64,000 nucleotides of DNA from CAWAND01 sp963727915 (GTDB lineage Bacteria; Chloroflexota; Anaerolineae; Anaerolineales; E44-bin32): the NCBI GenBank assembly GCA_963727915.1, contig CAVSID010000001.1, forward strand, positions 310,001 through 374,000. The letters run 5' to 3'. Shown here piece by piece: positions 28,836 to 37,983 of this stretch; position 1 is the stretch's first letter, and every line of letters starts with the position of its first letter. The position numbers and the translations under genes were made by a program. The notes under the pieces are model-generated. The model saw only the letters and a program-made list of their open reading frames with translations. It had not been told where the DNA came from and made no database searches.

Positions 28836-28853
28836 TTGTGACGCTTTTCACAA
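28836..28853. promoter_or_regulatory. Palindrome TTGTGA-N6-TCACAA (copy 3, extended arms)
   Basis: Perfect copy, spacer CGCTTT. Here the inverted arms extend to 10 bases (CGACTTGTGA and TCACAAGTCG, 28832-28857). It lies 95 bases after the HlyD gene and about 120 bases before the next predicted start (28973). Confidence 0.6.
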
Positions 28854-28972
28854 GTCGTTTCGGGTCGAGGCCTTGTGGTAGACCGGCTACATACGATTCG
28901 CCCTCGGTGACGATCCACTGCGCCTTCCTCCCGGTACAATCGACCCCGGGTCCGACCAAGGCGATAATCGTC

Positions 28973-29560
28973 GTGACGGCCCTCATCCACCATCTTGCCA
29001 GCCTGGCTCGCTTGTCCTTCGCCCGCTTGCCGCTCAGGATCGAAACGGGGCTTTCTCCGGCGCCAATGCGGCTGCGGCTGGGGTCGTTGCCCATCGCCTG
29101 CGGCCTGGCCCTGACGTGGCTCGGTCCTTATCGGTTCCTAGTACAAACCCTAGCCGGCACGCTACCCTTTCGCCGGGCGCCGATCGTCCCCACCATTCAA
29201 CTACGGATCGTCGGACGGGACCGCTCGGCATCCCTCGAAGGTTCTGCCGCTCTGCCCGCCTTTCCCCGGGCCGTGCTTCTCGTCAGCCTGCTGGCTTGCT
29301 CCTTGTTGGCCATCATGGTCTTCACCGGTCGGATCGCCACCGACCATCCCGCCCAGGCCCTGCCCGTTCTCGGCCTGACCCTCTCCATCCTCGAGGTTGT
29401 TCACATTGCCGTCCTGCGCGCCGTCCGCCGGACCCTGGGGCAACTTGCGGCGGTCCTGGAACCCGGTGATTTCTCGTCTCTCTCCTGGAAGGTTGATCTG
29501 GTCGGACCCGACCAATCGGGCGGTCCTTCACGCGCATCCATCGACGATGGTTGGGGGTGA
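28973..29560 (+). CDS. Hypothetical membrane protein
   Basis: A frame of about 195 codons with strong G/C preference at third positions, probably starting at GTG 28973 shortly after a TACAAT (28935-28940). Three hydrophobic segments are visible (LPIACGLALTWLGPY, AVLLVSLLACSLLAIMVF, VLGLTLSILEVVHIAVL). No recognised family. The start is uncertain because no strong ribosome site is present. Confidence 0.5.
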   Translation: MTALIHHLASLARLSFARLPLRIETGLSPAPMRLRLGSLPIACGLALTWLGPYRFLVQTLAGTLPFRRAPIVPTIQLRIVGRDRSASLEGSAALPAFPRAVLLVSLLACSLLAIMVFTGRIATDHPAQALPVLGLTLSILEVVHIAVLRAVRRTLGQLAAVLEPGDFSSLSWKVDLVGPDQSGGPSRASIDDGWG

Positions 29561-29604
29561 ACCGGCCGTGCCGGCCAACACCACCGGCCGAAGGAGAGAC
29601 GCCC

Positions 29605-29963
29605 ATGGCCAGCTTCTCGCCGCATGAGATCGCCAACCTGTAAACCCAGCGGCTCGTTCGGCTGGCCACAATCGGCGCCGATGGCGCTCCCCATGTCGTT
29701 CCCGTGGGCTACCGATCCAATGAAGTCTCGGGCACAATTGACGGCGGCGGCCACGACTTCGCTAAGCGCAAGAAACACCGAGTTGTCCAAGGGCATCCCC
29801 GCGTGGCTTCTATCGTCGACGACATCGCTTGGGTAACCCCCCGGCGCGTTCGCGAGCTCGAGGTGTGGGGCACGGCCAAGATGGTCGCCAACGGCGGGGA
29901 GGGCGTCATCCGCGGCTTTGACCCGAGATGTTCCGTATCACCCCCAAACGCATCGTCAGCTAG
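29605..29963 (+). pseudogene. PPOX-class (F420/FMN split-barrel) oxidoreductase remnant
   Basis: ATG 29605 after AAGGAGAG gives MASFSPHEIANL, then TAA at 29641-29643, then in the same frame TQRLVRLATIGADGAPHVVP, VGYRSN, IDGGGHDFAKRKKHRVVQGH and LEVWGTAKMVANGGEGVI. This is the pattern of PPOX-class F420-dependent oxidoreductases. Near 29930 the frame changes and ends MFRITPKRIVS-TAG at 29961-29963, also typical of the family. One stop and one frameshift in about 118 codons; the remaining sequence is well conserved, so the damage is recent or an artefact. Confidence 0.75.
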
Positions 29964-30199
29964 GGCCTTGACTGAGCCACCGTGCGTTCTCCAAGAAGGC
30001 GTTACCGCTTGCGCGCCAAACCCGCCTCGGATAACATCGCCTATCGCACCGACCAGGCGCTGGTTCATATCACACCACGCTGATCTCACATCCCGACCCA
30101 TTCTCGCCACAATATCAACCTCGCCGCTTCTATGTTCACGCCGCGCCGGCTCTCGCGTGAGACGATGGCAGGAGGCGCGCTGATGGCCAGGAGGTCGCC

Positions 30200-32300
30200 A
30201 TGGAGGTAACAGCCACAAGGAGGTTTATCCGCCGGTGGGCCCTGACCGGCTTCGTGATTGGAGCCTCGCTGGGGTGCAATCTAGCCCCGGGAGCCGCCAC
30301 GCCCAGCTCCAGCCCAGCCACGCCAACCCAGCCGGCACAGCCTACCGTCTCACCTTCGTCGACGCAGGCTGCCGATGCCGAGTGGATCATCTCCGGGGGC
30401 CCAATCCTGACCATGGACGTTTCACAGCCTGAAGCCGAGGCGGTCGCTGTCAGAGGGGGGCGCATCCTGGCTGTGGGCTCCGTGAGCGACATTGAGGCCC
30501 TGGCAGGTCCGGATACGGTGCAGCTGGATCTCCAGGGACGGGCCCTTCTGCCTGCCTTTTCCGATGCCCATGATCATATCTTCCAGCGAGCCGATGAGCT
30601 CGGCCCCGGGATGGACCAAATCGACCAGACCCTGTTCGCCAACGGCGTGACCTCAAGTGGCGAGATGTACGTGGACCAGGCGTTGCTGGATGCGCTTCAG
30701 TCGCTCGCACTGCGCGGCGGGCTCCACAGCCGCCTGCGCCTCTACCTGTCGATCGTTGATGCCTGCGGCCAGCCCACCGGTGACTGGTGGAAGGCCTATA
30801 TGCCGGGCCAGGAGTTGGGGCCCAACCTGACCGTGCAGGGCGTCAAACTGTTCACTGACGGCGGATCATGTGGCGCGCCGGCGATCAGCATGGAGTATCC
30901 CAACGGTGTGGGCCATGGAGATCTTTGGATGACCCAGGCGCAGATCGATGCCTACGTGACGGAGGCCGACGCGCTTGGTTTTCAAGTGGCCATTCACGCT
31001 TTGGGCGATCGGGGCGTTGACCAGGCGCTCAACGCACTCGAGGCGGTGCTCAATGGAGGGCCGAACACCAAACGCCACCGTATCGAACACAACGCCGTGC
31101 TGCGCGACGACCAACTCACACGCTATAGCCAGATCGGCGTGGTCCCGACCCTGTTCGGCGCCTTTCCAACCTGCATCTACATTCACGACACGGGACAATT
31201 CAAGTACCTGCTCTCCGGGCCGGATCGCAAGTATGAGTGGCGCTGGCGGGATCTGCTCGACGCCAATCCTGGCCTCACCATGGCCTGGCATTCGGATTAT
31301 CCCATTCTCTCCATAGACACCGCCTCCACGCTCTACAGCCTGGTGACACGCCAACAGGTTGACGCCGACGGGTCCATCTGCGAACCGTCTCCTGACCAAG
31401 CCAAGCAGACTATCACAGCCGAGGAAGCGCTGAGAACTCATGACCATCGGCTCCGCCTATGCCCTGGGTCTCGACGACCGTGTAGGCAGCCTGGCACCTG
31501 GCAAGGATGCCGACTTTGTCGTGCTCTCCGACGATCCGCTCGCGGTCGATCCCGAAGCGCTCAAGGATCTCACCGTGGAGATGACCACGATGATGGGCGA
31601 GGTGGTTTACTGCTCGGTTGACGCCCAGGCGTTGTGCCAGCCCGCCCAAACCGGCGCAACCACGCAGCTCCCCCCCGCCGCCACGCCCGCTCCCTTGGGC
31701 TACGCCGACGGTTTCGGGGCCGCCACGCTCGATTCGGGTTGGACATGGATCCGCGAAAACGCCTCCGCCTGGAACCTCACCGGTAGGGCCGGATGGCTCT
31801 TCATGGACACCGCCCAAGGCAGGTTGCTGTTCGAAGGCGGCGACGCGCCGCTCTTGTTGCGCGCCGCGCCCGAGGGCGACTTGCAGGCCACGGTTCTGCT
31901 GGACATGCATCCTACACAGGACTTTCAGAGCGCCGGCATCATTCTGTATCAGGATGACGACCACTTCGTGGACGTCTCGCGTGCTTTTTGCGATACATCG
32001 TTGTGCGTCGGCGACGGTGTCTACATGGATGACGACCAGCGCGCCATGGCCGGCGGGTTTCCCAACAATTCTGTCGGTGGCCTCCCCGCCCAAGGTCCGG
32101 TCTACTTGAAGCTGGTGCGCACAGGAACCTTGATCACAGGCTATTGGAGTGAGGATGGATCGGATTGGATTCGGGTTGCCGAGACCGAAGCCGATCTGCC
32201 CCAGGCCCGCATCGGCTTGTTCGCCGACAACAGCCATCCCGGCCGCGCTACGGTCCCGGCCTATTTCGACGACTTCTCCGTCGGCCCTGTGGAGCCATGA
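30200..32300 (+). CDS. Amidohydrolase (YtcJ-like) lipoprotein with C-terminal lectin-like domain, one frameshift
   Basis: Exported metal-dependent hydrolase. ATG 30200 follows GGAGG, and a lipobox-like GASLGC lies near residue 26. The amidohydrolase_3 domain has AEWIISGGPILTMD, RALLPAFSDAHDHI (metal-binding His-x-His), GVKLFTDGG, FQVAIHALGDRGVDQALNAL (His), IEHNAV and MAWHSDYP. A frameshift near 31437 is followed by MTIGSAYALGLDDRVGSLAP, GKDADFVVLSDDPL and then an extra ~200-residue domain (WTWIRENASAWNLTG, DDHFVDVSRAFC, IGLFADNS) of DUF1349/concanavalin-like type. The extra domain on an amidohydrolase is uncommon; substrate unknown. Confidence 0.85.
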
Positions 32301-32366
32301 TCATTCGACCCAGGTGCCCATACCGATCGGAGTCCACCATCCACGGCCAATGGCAGGAGGATCAAC

Positions 32367-32732
32367 ATGCCCCCTGAAATCATCGACCTGGCCGCCAAGC
32401 TGAGCGCGTTCTCAGACCAATGGCAGCCCAAGATCATCGCCCACCTCAACGACTACCATCTCAATCTGGCCAAGGTCGAGGGGGATTTCATTTGGCACAG
32501 CCACCCGGAGACTGACGAGCTCTTTCTGGTGTTGAAGGGCGAGATGCAGATTGCCTTCCGGGATGGCGTTGCATCCCTGGGCGAGGGTCAACTGTGTATC
32601 GTGCCCCGGGGTATCGAACACCGACCATCAGCAGGCGCCGAATGCCACATCCTGCTCATCGAGCCTGCCGGAACGCCCAACACGGGCGACGCCGGCGGCG
32701 AACGTACCGCCCCGGGCGACGCCTGGATCTAG
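32367..32732 (+). CDS. Cupin-domain protein
   Basis: One hundred and twenty-one residues. Cupin motif 1 is seen as FIWHSHPETDELFLVLKGEM (metal ligands His, His, Glu) and motif 2 as CIVPRGIEHRPSA with the final His. Single small beta-barrel, cytoplasmic, of the type used as metal-dependent enzyme or sensor. ATG 32367 follows AGGAGG. Substrate unknown. Confidence 0.9.
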   Translation: MPPEIIDLAAKLSAFSDQWQPKIIAHLNDYHLNLAKVEGDFIWHSHPETDELFLVLKGEMQIAFRDGVASLGEGQLCIVPRGIEHRPSAGAECHILLIEPAGTPNTGDAGGERTAPGDAWI

Positions 32733-32760
32733 GCCACCATTCTGAACCCCAGATTCCGCC

Positions 32761-32788
32761 TTGACTCCGCCACACTTTCGGCTAAAAT
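32761..32788 (+). promoter_or_regulatory. Promoter of the membrane-protein/repressor operon
   Basis: TTGACT (32761-32766), 16-base spacer, TAAAAT (32783-32788). Transcription would start near 32795, directly before the inverted repeat at 32798-32833. Confidence 0.6.
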
Positions 32789-32797
32789 AATGCAAAG

Positions 32798-32833
32798 TAC
32801 TCTGCATCACAGAGTCCATTAGTCCGCAGAGTA
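32798..32833. promoter_or_regulatory. Inverted-repeat operator TACTCTGC...GCAGAGTA
   Basis: Perfect 8-base arms at 32798-32805 and 32826-32833, 20 bases apart, with an extra half-site AGAGT (32811-32815) between them. The element lies immediately after the predicted transcription start and before the ribosome site AAAGGAG. A repressor bound here would block the promoter; the wHTH gene at 33501 is the obvious candidate. Confidence 0.5.
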
Positions 32834-32845
32834 AAGGAGCCCACC

Positions 32846-33496
32846 ATGTCCGATACCCCCACTATCCAGGACATTCAGCGGCGCACCAACCGCCTGATGA
32901 ACTATGAAGATGGTTTCTGGGATCTGCTTCTGGGGACGGTCTTCATGCTGCTGGCGGTCTACCCGATCACGCGAGCCTGGCTAGGACCCACGTGGAACCT
33001 GGGGCTGTTCATCGGGCTGATGGTCGTGGCCCTGGCCGCCCAGACCCTCCTTCGTCGGGCCTTCGCTCTCCCCAGACTTGGCTATGCCAAAGGCCAACCT
33101 TCGCCCAAGCTCAAAGTGCTGCTGGGGGTGACCGTCGGCCTGGTCATCTTGACCTTTGGGTTGGTGCTGCTCACCCTGCTGGACAACGGCCGGATGAGCA
33201 CCCTGGCTACTGGCACCGAGCCAGTCTGGCTGCGCAAGTTCCTGGTGGACATCTTGGTGGTCCCCGTCATGGTTGGGATCTTCAGCGCCATGGGCTACCT
33301 GTTCGGCGTTGCCAGGCTCTACCTCTACGGCTGGCTACTTGGGCTCAGCAACCTGGCGGCGGCCGTCATCTACGACGGCGCGCCTGAGGGGTTCAACCTC
33401 CCTCTGGGAACTGCAGCGGGGGTCATATTGGCCATCGGAGCGACTCTCTTGGTGCGCTTCCTGCGAAGATATCCAGTGCGAACGATGGACATCTAA
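32846..33496 (+). CDS. Membrane protein encoded with a wHTH regulator
   Basis: Two hundred and sixteen residues. After a soluble N-terminus (IQDIQRRTNRLMNYEDGFWD) there are about six membrane helices. ATG 32846 follows AAAGGAG. Such proteins commonly sit beside a PF13601-type winged-helix regulator, as here, and the pair is probably one operon. Function not known. Confidence 0.8.
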   Translation: MSDTPTIQDIQRRTNRLMNYEDGFWDLLLGTVFMLLAVYPITRAWLGPTWNLGLFIGLMVVALAAQTLLRRAFALPRLGYAKGQPSPKLKVLLGVTVGLVILTFGLVLLTLLDNGRMSTLATGTEPVWLRKFLVDILVVPVMVGIFSAMGYLFGVARLYLYGWLLGLSNLAAAVIYDGAPEGFNLPLGTAAGVILAIGATLLVRFLRRYPVRTMDI

Positions 33497-33500
33497 GATC

Positions 33501-33836
33501 ATGTCTTCGCAGACGTCACCCGAGGGGTTGAACCAGCTGACCGATGTGGATCGCATCGTGCATGAGCCGGCCCGGCTCATGATCCTCCTCATCCTGTCGA
33601 CGGTCGAAGAAGCCGACTTCGTCTTTCTGTTCAACACGAGCGAGCTCACCTGGGGCAACCTGTCATCCCACGTGAGCAAGCTCGAAGAAGCGGGCTATGT
33701 CGAAGTAGAAAAGGGGTTCGTGGGCAAGAAACCCCGCACCCTGGCCCGTCTCACACGCGAGGGTAGGCAAGCCGTAGAAGACTATCGGCGGACAATGCGG
33801 GCCGCTCTCGGTCCTGCGAGCAAGGTCTCAAAATAA
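33501..33836 (+). CDS. Winged-helix transcriptional regulator (HTH_34-type)
   Basis: One hundred and eleven residues. The wHTH covers about 20-95: VHEPARLMILLILSTVEEAD, NTSELTWGNLSSHVSKLEEA (recognition helix), GYVEVEKGFVGKKPRTLARL (wing), TREGRQAVEDYRR. This matches PF13601-type MarR-like regulators. It begins 4 bases after the membrane protein. It likely autoregulates the operon through the inverted repeat at 32798-32833 (inference). Confidence 0.9.
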   Translation: MSSQTSPEGLNQLTDVDRIVHEPARLMILLILSTVEEADFVFLFNTSELTWGNLSSHVSKLEEAGYVEVEKGFVGKKPRTLARLTREGRQAVEDYRRTMRAALGPASKVSK

Positions 33837-33897
33837 CGGGGGGATCCGGGCATCCCCCGCCGGTGCCCTGATATCCCCATCCCCCAGTCACCCCTCC

Positions 33898-33925
33898 TTG
33901 ACAGCCCGACGCCGATGACTACAAT
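33898..33925 (+). promoter_or_regulatory. Promoter of the 609-residue lipoprotein
   Basis: TTGACA (33898-33903), 16 bases, TACAAT (33920-33925): close to the sigma-70 consensus, 68 bases upstream of ATG 33994. Confidence 0.6.
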
Positions 33926-33993
33926 TCCCACCTCAACTTCCCGAGCGACCTTCAACCACACGGCTCCATCCATCACAGACCAGGGACACCGGC

Positions 33994-35823
33994 ATGAATA
34001 CCAGCAAGCGTTGGGGCATCACTCTTACCGCCATCTTGGTTCCGCTGGTCTCGCTTGCCTGCAATCTCAGTAGCGACCTGTTGCCCTCGAGCGGCGGGGT
34101 TCCCGTGTCTTCGGGCGGCGGGGCTCCCGCATCCTCGGGCGGCGATCAACAGACCGCTGAGTGGGACGCCTGGCTTGATATCCCGGCAGATCCTTTGCAC
34201 CTGGACATCACGACGGACGATGCCCACGCCGCCTCGGCCGTCCTCGACTACTCGGGCGGCACCCTCGAGACCACCGATTCCGGCGGCACAACCTACCGCC
34301 TCGAGATCCCCGAGGGAGCGCTGGATGTCCCCATCCGGATCAGCATGACGCCCCTTTCGTCGATCCAGGGCATGTCATTCGATCAGGCATCGACCTATGC
34401 TGTGAATCTTGAGCCCGAAGGGCTGCGTCTGGCGGACGTCGCCATCCTCACCATCACACCTTCAAGTCCCATCCCGGTCGACCAGCAGATCTTCTTCGGA
34501 TTCCGAGGGGAGAACCACGAGCTGGGCTTCGTACCACCTGTGCTCGATTCAACGGACCTGGCGATCCCCATCATCCACTTCAGCGGCTATGGGGTGAACA
34601 AAGGATTGCTGGCGGACACCGAACCCCTTCGAAAGCGTCTTGGTGGAGATGTAGAAGACCGTTTGTCGGCCGTGGCCTCGGATTTCCTCAGCCGCGAACG
34701 CCAGAAGCAGCTTCAAGGCAACGGCAACTCCGACGACTTGGCGAAGTTCCTGCAATGGTACATGGAGACCTATTACCGCGAGGTGCTCAAGCCCCGCCTG
34801 GACGCAGCCGGCGAGAGCTGCGCCGCAGGCCGGCTTGCGCTCGAGACCTATCTGAGCTTTGAGCGCGAGATGGTGCTGCTCGGTGCCGACCTGACAGGAA
34901 TTGAAAGGCTACTCGGGCGGATTCCGGGGCCATTGCAGACGGTGCTGGAGACTTGCCTGCAAGAGGAGTACGAGCTATGCCGCGACCAGCACATCATCCA
35001 CCGGCTTATCCCCGTGTATCTGAGTATCCTTCGGGAGCAACAGCTACTTGGCATGGATGATGGGGGGAAGGCGGAAGCCCTTGGGCAGGATTTGATCCGC
35101 AAGTGCATGACCTTCGAGCTCGATCTGCAATCCACGGCGACCACGGTCACGCCCGGGCTCGATGCCGCTGCTAAGTCAATCGTAGAATCCAAGGTTCAGC
35201 TTGGCTGGGAGTTTACCCAGGGCATCTTTGGCGTCATTGACGGAGACTTAGCCCTCATCAACCGAGATTTCTCGATCACCTCACCCCACTGCGCACTCAA
35301 CCCAAGTCGAGGCGGGTCCACCCTGCACGTTCAAGGACTCAGTTGGGAGGTTGATTACCATTCGCCGGAGGACGAACTTGGCTTCGTCAAGGACCTCACG
35401 CTCACTTTCACGTCCGACCCGACGACCAAATCCTGGACCGGAAACTGCACCGTAGGGGGTGTCACTTTCCCCTACGAGGCCCCTTCGGCCAACGTCTGGA
35501 GCAGCACGTATGGCGCCCTGCATGCCCAAGAGTGCAAGGCTAACTCGGCGGGGGGCGCCGACAATCCCCCGACCTCGGGCGGCCCGTCAGACCTGGGCAG
35601 CCTCTTGGGTCAATTGGGCGACACAGGGGATCTATCCCCCGATCAACTCCAAGGCTTGATGGGCGCGCTCCAAGGAGGAGTCGGTGCAGCGGGCACCGCC
35701 TACGGTTGCGGCGTCGAGCACGATTGGCAGGTCCAAGGAGGTGAAACCTTTGCCACCAAGGAGTGGAATTTGTCGAGCTCGAAGTCCTCTCCAGATGAGC
35801 GAGCAGGGCTCGTTTGTCCTTAA
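33994..35823 (+). CDS. Large lipoprotein with ZU5-like domain
   Basis: Six hundred and nine residues. The signal peptide has lipobox LVSLAC (about residue 23), then a Ser/Gly-rich linker with repeated SSGGG-type units. A ZU5-like segment at about 80-200 includes LDYSGGTLETTDSGGTTYRL, EIPEGALDVPIRISMTPL and NLEPEGLRLADVAILTI. Middle and C-terminal parts are mostly helical with scattered Cys residues and no recognised catalytic motif. Probably a surface protein. Codon use resembles its neighbours. Confidence 0.75.
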   Translation: MNTSKRWGITLTAILVPLVSLACNLSSDLLPSSGGVPVSSGGGAPASSGGDQQTAEWDAWLDIPADPLHLDITTDDAHAASAVLDYSGGTLETTDSGGTTYRLEIPEGALDVPIRISMTPLSSIQGMSFDQASTYAVNLEPEGLRLADVAILTITPSSPIPVDQQIFFGFRGENHELGFVPPVLDSTDLAIPIIHFSGYGVNKGLLADTEPLRKRLGGDVEDRLSAVASDFLSRERQKQLQGNGNSDDLAKFLQWYMETYYREVLKPRLDAAGESCAAGRLALETYLSFEREMVLLGADLTGIERLLGRIPGPLQTVLETCLQEEYELCRDQHIIHRLIPVYLSILREQQLLGMDDGGKAEALGQDLIRKCMTFELDLQSTATTVTPGLDAAAKSIVESKVQLGWEFTQGIFGVIDGDLALINRDFSITSPHCALNPSRGGSTLHVQGLSWEVDYHSPEDELGFVKDLTLTFTSDPTTKSWTGNCTVGGVTFPYEAPSANVWSSTYGALHAQECKANSAGGADNPPTSGGPSDLGSLLGQLGDTGDLSPDQLQGLMGALQGGVGAAGTAYGCGVEHDWQVQGGETFATKEWNLSSSKSSPDERAGLVCP

Positions 35824-36018
35824 ACATCTGCCGCAGTAGTCATCCTCATGCGGAAGGAAAGCGTTCCTGACTGGGGTTGGCGGCCGCACGCGGGCCGGCT
35901 GGTTGCAGGGCCCTTAGCCGGCCCCGCCCAGGGCGATGGGAACTGAGAGGACGGCTCCCTGGATGCCTGCCCTCTCCCAGGGAAGTACGCCAGACGGCCG
36001 CCCGGATTGCACCCCCAT

Positions 36019-36036
36019 TTGTAAATCTCCTCACAA
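36019..36036. promoter_or_regulatory. Palindrome, degenerate copy (TTGTAA-N6-TCACAA)
   Basis: One mismatch in the left arm; spacer ATCTCC. It lies in the gap between convergent genes ending at 35823 and 36044. Confidence 0.45.
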
Positions 36037-36043
36037 ATTGGTC

Positions 36044-36259
36044 TCACCACTGCCCGGTCCGCTTGCCCCACCATTCGAGCCCTCTCAAGATTAGCCACAG
36101 CAGGGCCACCGGACTCAACCCGGCCAGGATGCAAATCACGCCCAGCCCTGCCGCCGGAAGACCATAAAGCCAAGCAATGAGGCCTCCGCCGACAACTACG
36201 AGGATCAGGATGAAGCCGGCGATCAGTCGGCGATCCGTCTGGGACCGGAAGTCTCTCAC
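36044..36259 (-). CDS. Small two-helix membrane protein
   Basis: Seventy-one residues from GTG 36259, preceded by GGGAGG. Two hydrophobic segments (LIAGFILILVVVGGGLIAWL and LGVICILAGLSPVALLWLIL) with a basic N-terminus (RDFRSQTDRR). Function unknown. The frame could extend upstream, but the extra residues overlap the MFS promoter region and look non-coding. Confidence 0.6.
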   Translation of the reverse strand: MRDFRSQTDRRLIAGFILILVVVGGGLIAWLYGLPAAGLGVICILAGLSPVALLWLILRGLEWWGKRTGQW

Positions 36260-36417
36260 ATGCCTCCCTGCCAGCCGCGTCCGGCCGGCGTGATGGGCGA
36301 TTATAGTCCCCTCCAAGCCATAGACCGTTGGCATGGCCCGGCAAAATGTGCGATCATCACCCGCCGACCCCGGCGTGTCTGGATTTACCATCGAACTCAC
36401 ACCTTGGGAGGTGCCCT

Positions 36418-37650
36418 TTGAACGAACACGGAGTCAAGACCTACGGCTACCGTTGGGTCGTGCTGTTGGTCTTCATGGCCATCACGGCCTTGAATCAGCT
36501 GTTGTGGATTTCGTTCGCGCCCATCACCCACGACGCAGCTGCCTACTATGGCGTTTCCGATCTAAGCATAGGTTTGCTCTCGCTAAGCTTCATGATCGTG
36601 TACCTCTTTGTCTCCATCCCTGCCTCGTGGACTATTGATCGTTACGGCTTCCGTTGGGCGGTCGGAATCGGTGCCGTCTTGACCGGTGTTTTTGGACTGA
36701 CGCGCGGGCTTCTGGCTCAGGACTTTGCCTGGGTGATGGTCTCCCAGATCGGGATCGCCATCGGGCAGCCCTTCATCCTCAACGCCGTCACCACCATCGC
36801 CGCCCGGTGGTTTCCGTTTGACGAACGAGCTACAGCCGCAGGTCTGGGTTCCCTTGCGATCTACATCGGGATCCTCGGTGGACTGGTCCTCACGCCTTAC
36901 CTTGTTCTCCGCACAGATCTGCCCAGCGCGCTGGTTCTCTATGGAGTGCTTTCCGTCCTGGCGGCGGCGCTCTTCCTCATCTTTTCCCGCGAGCATCCGC
37001 CGACGCCCGCCGGACCGGCCGGCGAGGAGGCACGTGCCCTGATGCTCGACGGGCTCAAGCGCGTCGTCCGCGATCGCAATTTTGTCATCCTCATGGGCGT
37101 ATTCTTCGTGGGCCTGGGGGTGTTCAACGCCGTGACCACTTGGGTGGAAGAGATTCTCAGCCCGCGCGGTTTCTCGAGCACCCAGGCGGGCGTCACGGGG
37201 GGCGTCATGATCGCAGGAGGGATTGTGGGCGCGTTGGTACTTCCGGCGCTGTCCGATCGCTCACGCCGCCGGGTGCCGTTCATCTTGTACGCCCTGGTTG
37301 GCGCCTCGGTGTGCCTGCTCGGCCTGACCTTGGCGAGCGGCTTCACCCTCTTGTTGGCGTCCGCCTTTGGGCTGGGATTCTTCCTGTTGAGCGCCGGGCC
37401 GATTGGTTTCCAATACGGGGCCGAGATCACCTACCCTGTGCCCGAAGGAACCTCCAACGGGTTGCTTCTGCTGATGGGCCAGATTTCCGGCATTATCTTC
37501 ATCTTTGCCATGGACGCCCTCAAGTCACCTTCCAACGGCTCGATGAGCCTGCCTCTCTTGGCCCTGGTGGCCCTGATTCTCGTGGGGCTGGTCCTGTCCC
37601 TGAGGCTCAAGGAATCATCACTCATTGGGGAGGGCAGCCTCGCCCCTTGA
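36418..37650 (+). CDS. MFS transporter
   Basis: Twelve-helix major facilitator of 410 residues. TTG 36418 follows GGGAGG at good distance. Helix 1 is WVVLLVFMAITALNQLLWIS; the loop between helices 2 and 3 is IDRYGFRWAVGIG (motif A-like); the central loop lies near DGLKRVVRDRNF, followed by the C-terminal six helices. The opening and FLLSAGPIGFQYGAEITYPV resemble FLVCR/organic-anion-type MFS proteins; substrate unknown. It is convergent with the HgcA-like pair. Confidence 0.88.
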   Translation: MNEHGVKTYGYRWVVLLVFMAITALNQLLWISFAPITHDAAAYYGVSDLSIGLLSLSFMIVYLFVSIPASWTIDRYGFRWAVGIGAVLTGVFGLTRGLLAQDFAWVMVSQIGIAIGQPFILNAVTTIAARWFPFDERATAAGLGSLAIYIGILGGLVLTPYLVLRTDLPSALVLYGVLSVLAAALFLIFSREHPPTPAGPAGEEARALMLDGLKRVVRDRNFVILMGVFFVGLGVFNAVTTWVEEILSPRGFSSTQAGVTGGVMIAGGIVGALVLPALSDRSRRRVPFILYALVGASVCLLGLTLASGFTLLLASAFGLGFFLLSAGPIGFQYGAEITYPVPEGTSNGLLLLMGQISGIIFIFAMDALKSPSNGSMSLPLLALVALILVGLVLSLRLKESSLIGEGSLAP

Positions 37651-37730
37651 GGTTGCATCGCAGGGCCGACGACCTGACGGGGAGGGCCCTTGGTTCAGCT
37701 CGGCCCATCTCGGGAGGTCGTCCAGGGCCA

Positions 37731-37979
37731 TCAGCGCAATTGGATGGCATCCTCGGGGCATTGAAGCACACACGCGCCGCAGGCGATGCACTGTTCAATG
37801 TCGTGAAGCACGACCACTCGCCGGGCCCGTTCTGGCGTCCAACACCCGACTGGGCAAACCTCATAGCATTGCCAGGTGCCTTTGCAGCGCTCCGGATCGA
37901 GCGTAATCTCCAGCCCGCGGAGCGTGCGCGCCAGTTCAAGGTGTTCGGTCAATGTTTCCCAGAGACTGGGTTCGGCCAC
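37731..37979 (-). CDS. Two-cluster ferredoxin next to the HgcA-like gene (HgcB-like position)
   Basis: Eighty-two residues from GTG 37979, four bases after the HgcA-like gene. The C-terminal cluster motif is standard (CIACGACVLQCP). The first motif reads CKGTWQCYEVCPVGC: the second Cys of the usual C-x2-C-x2-C-x3-C is Thr, with an additional Cys four residues after the last ligand. In mercury-methylating bacteria hgcB, a two-[4Fe-4S] ferredoxin, follows hgcA and reduces its corrinoid; here the tandem C-terminal Cys pair of true HgcB is absent. It probably donates electrons to the upstream protein. Confidence 0.85.
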   Translation of the reverse strand: MAEPSLWETLTEHLELARTLRGLEITLDPERCKGTWQCYEVCPVGCWTPERARRVVVLHDIEQCIACGACVLQCPEDAIQLR

Positions 37980-37983
37980 GGCT

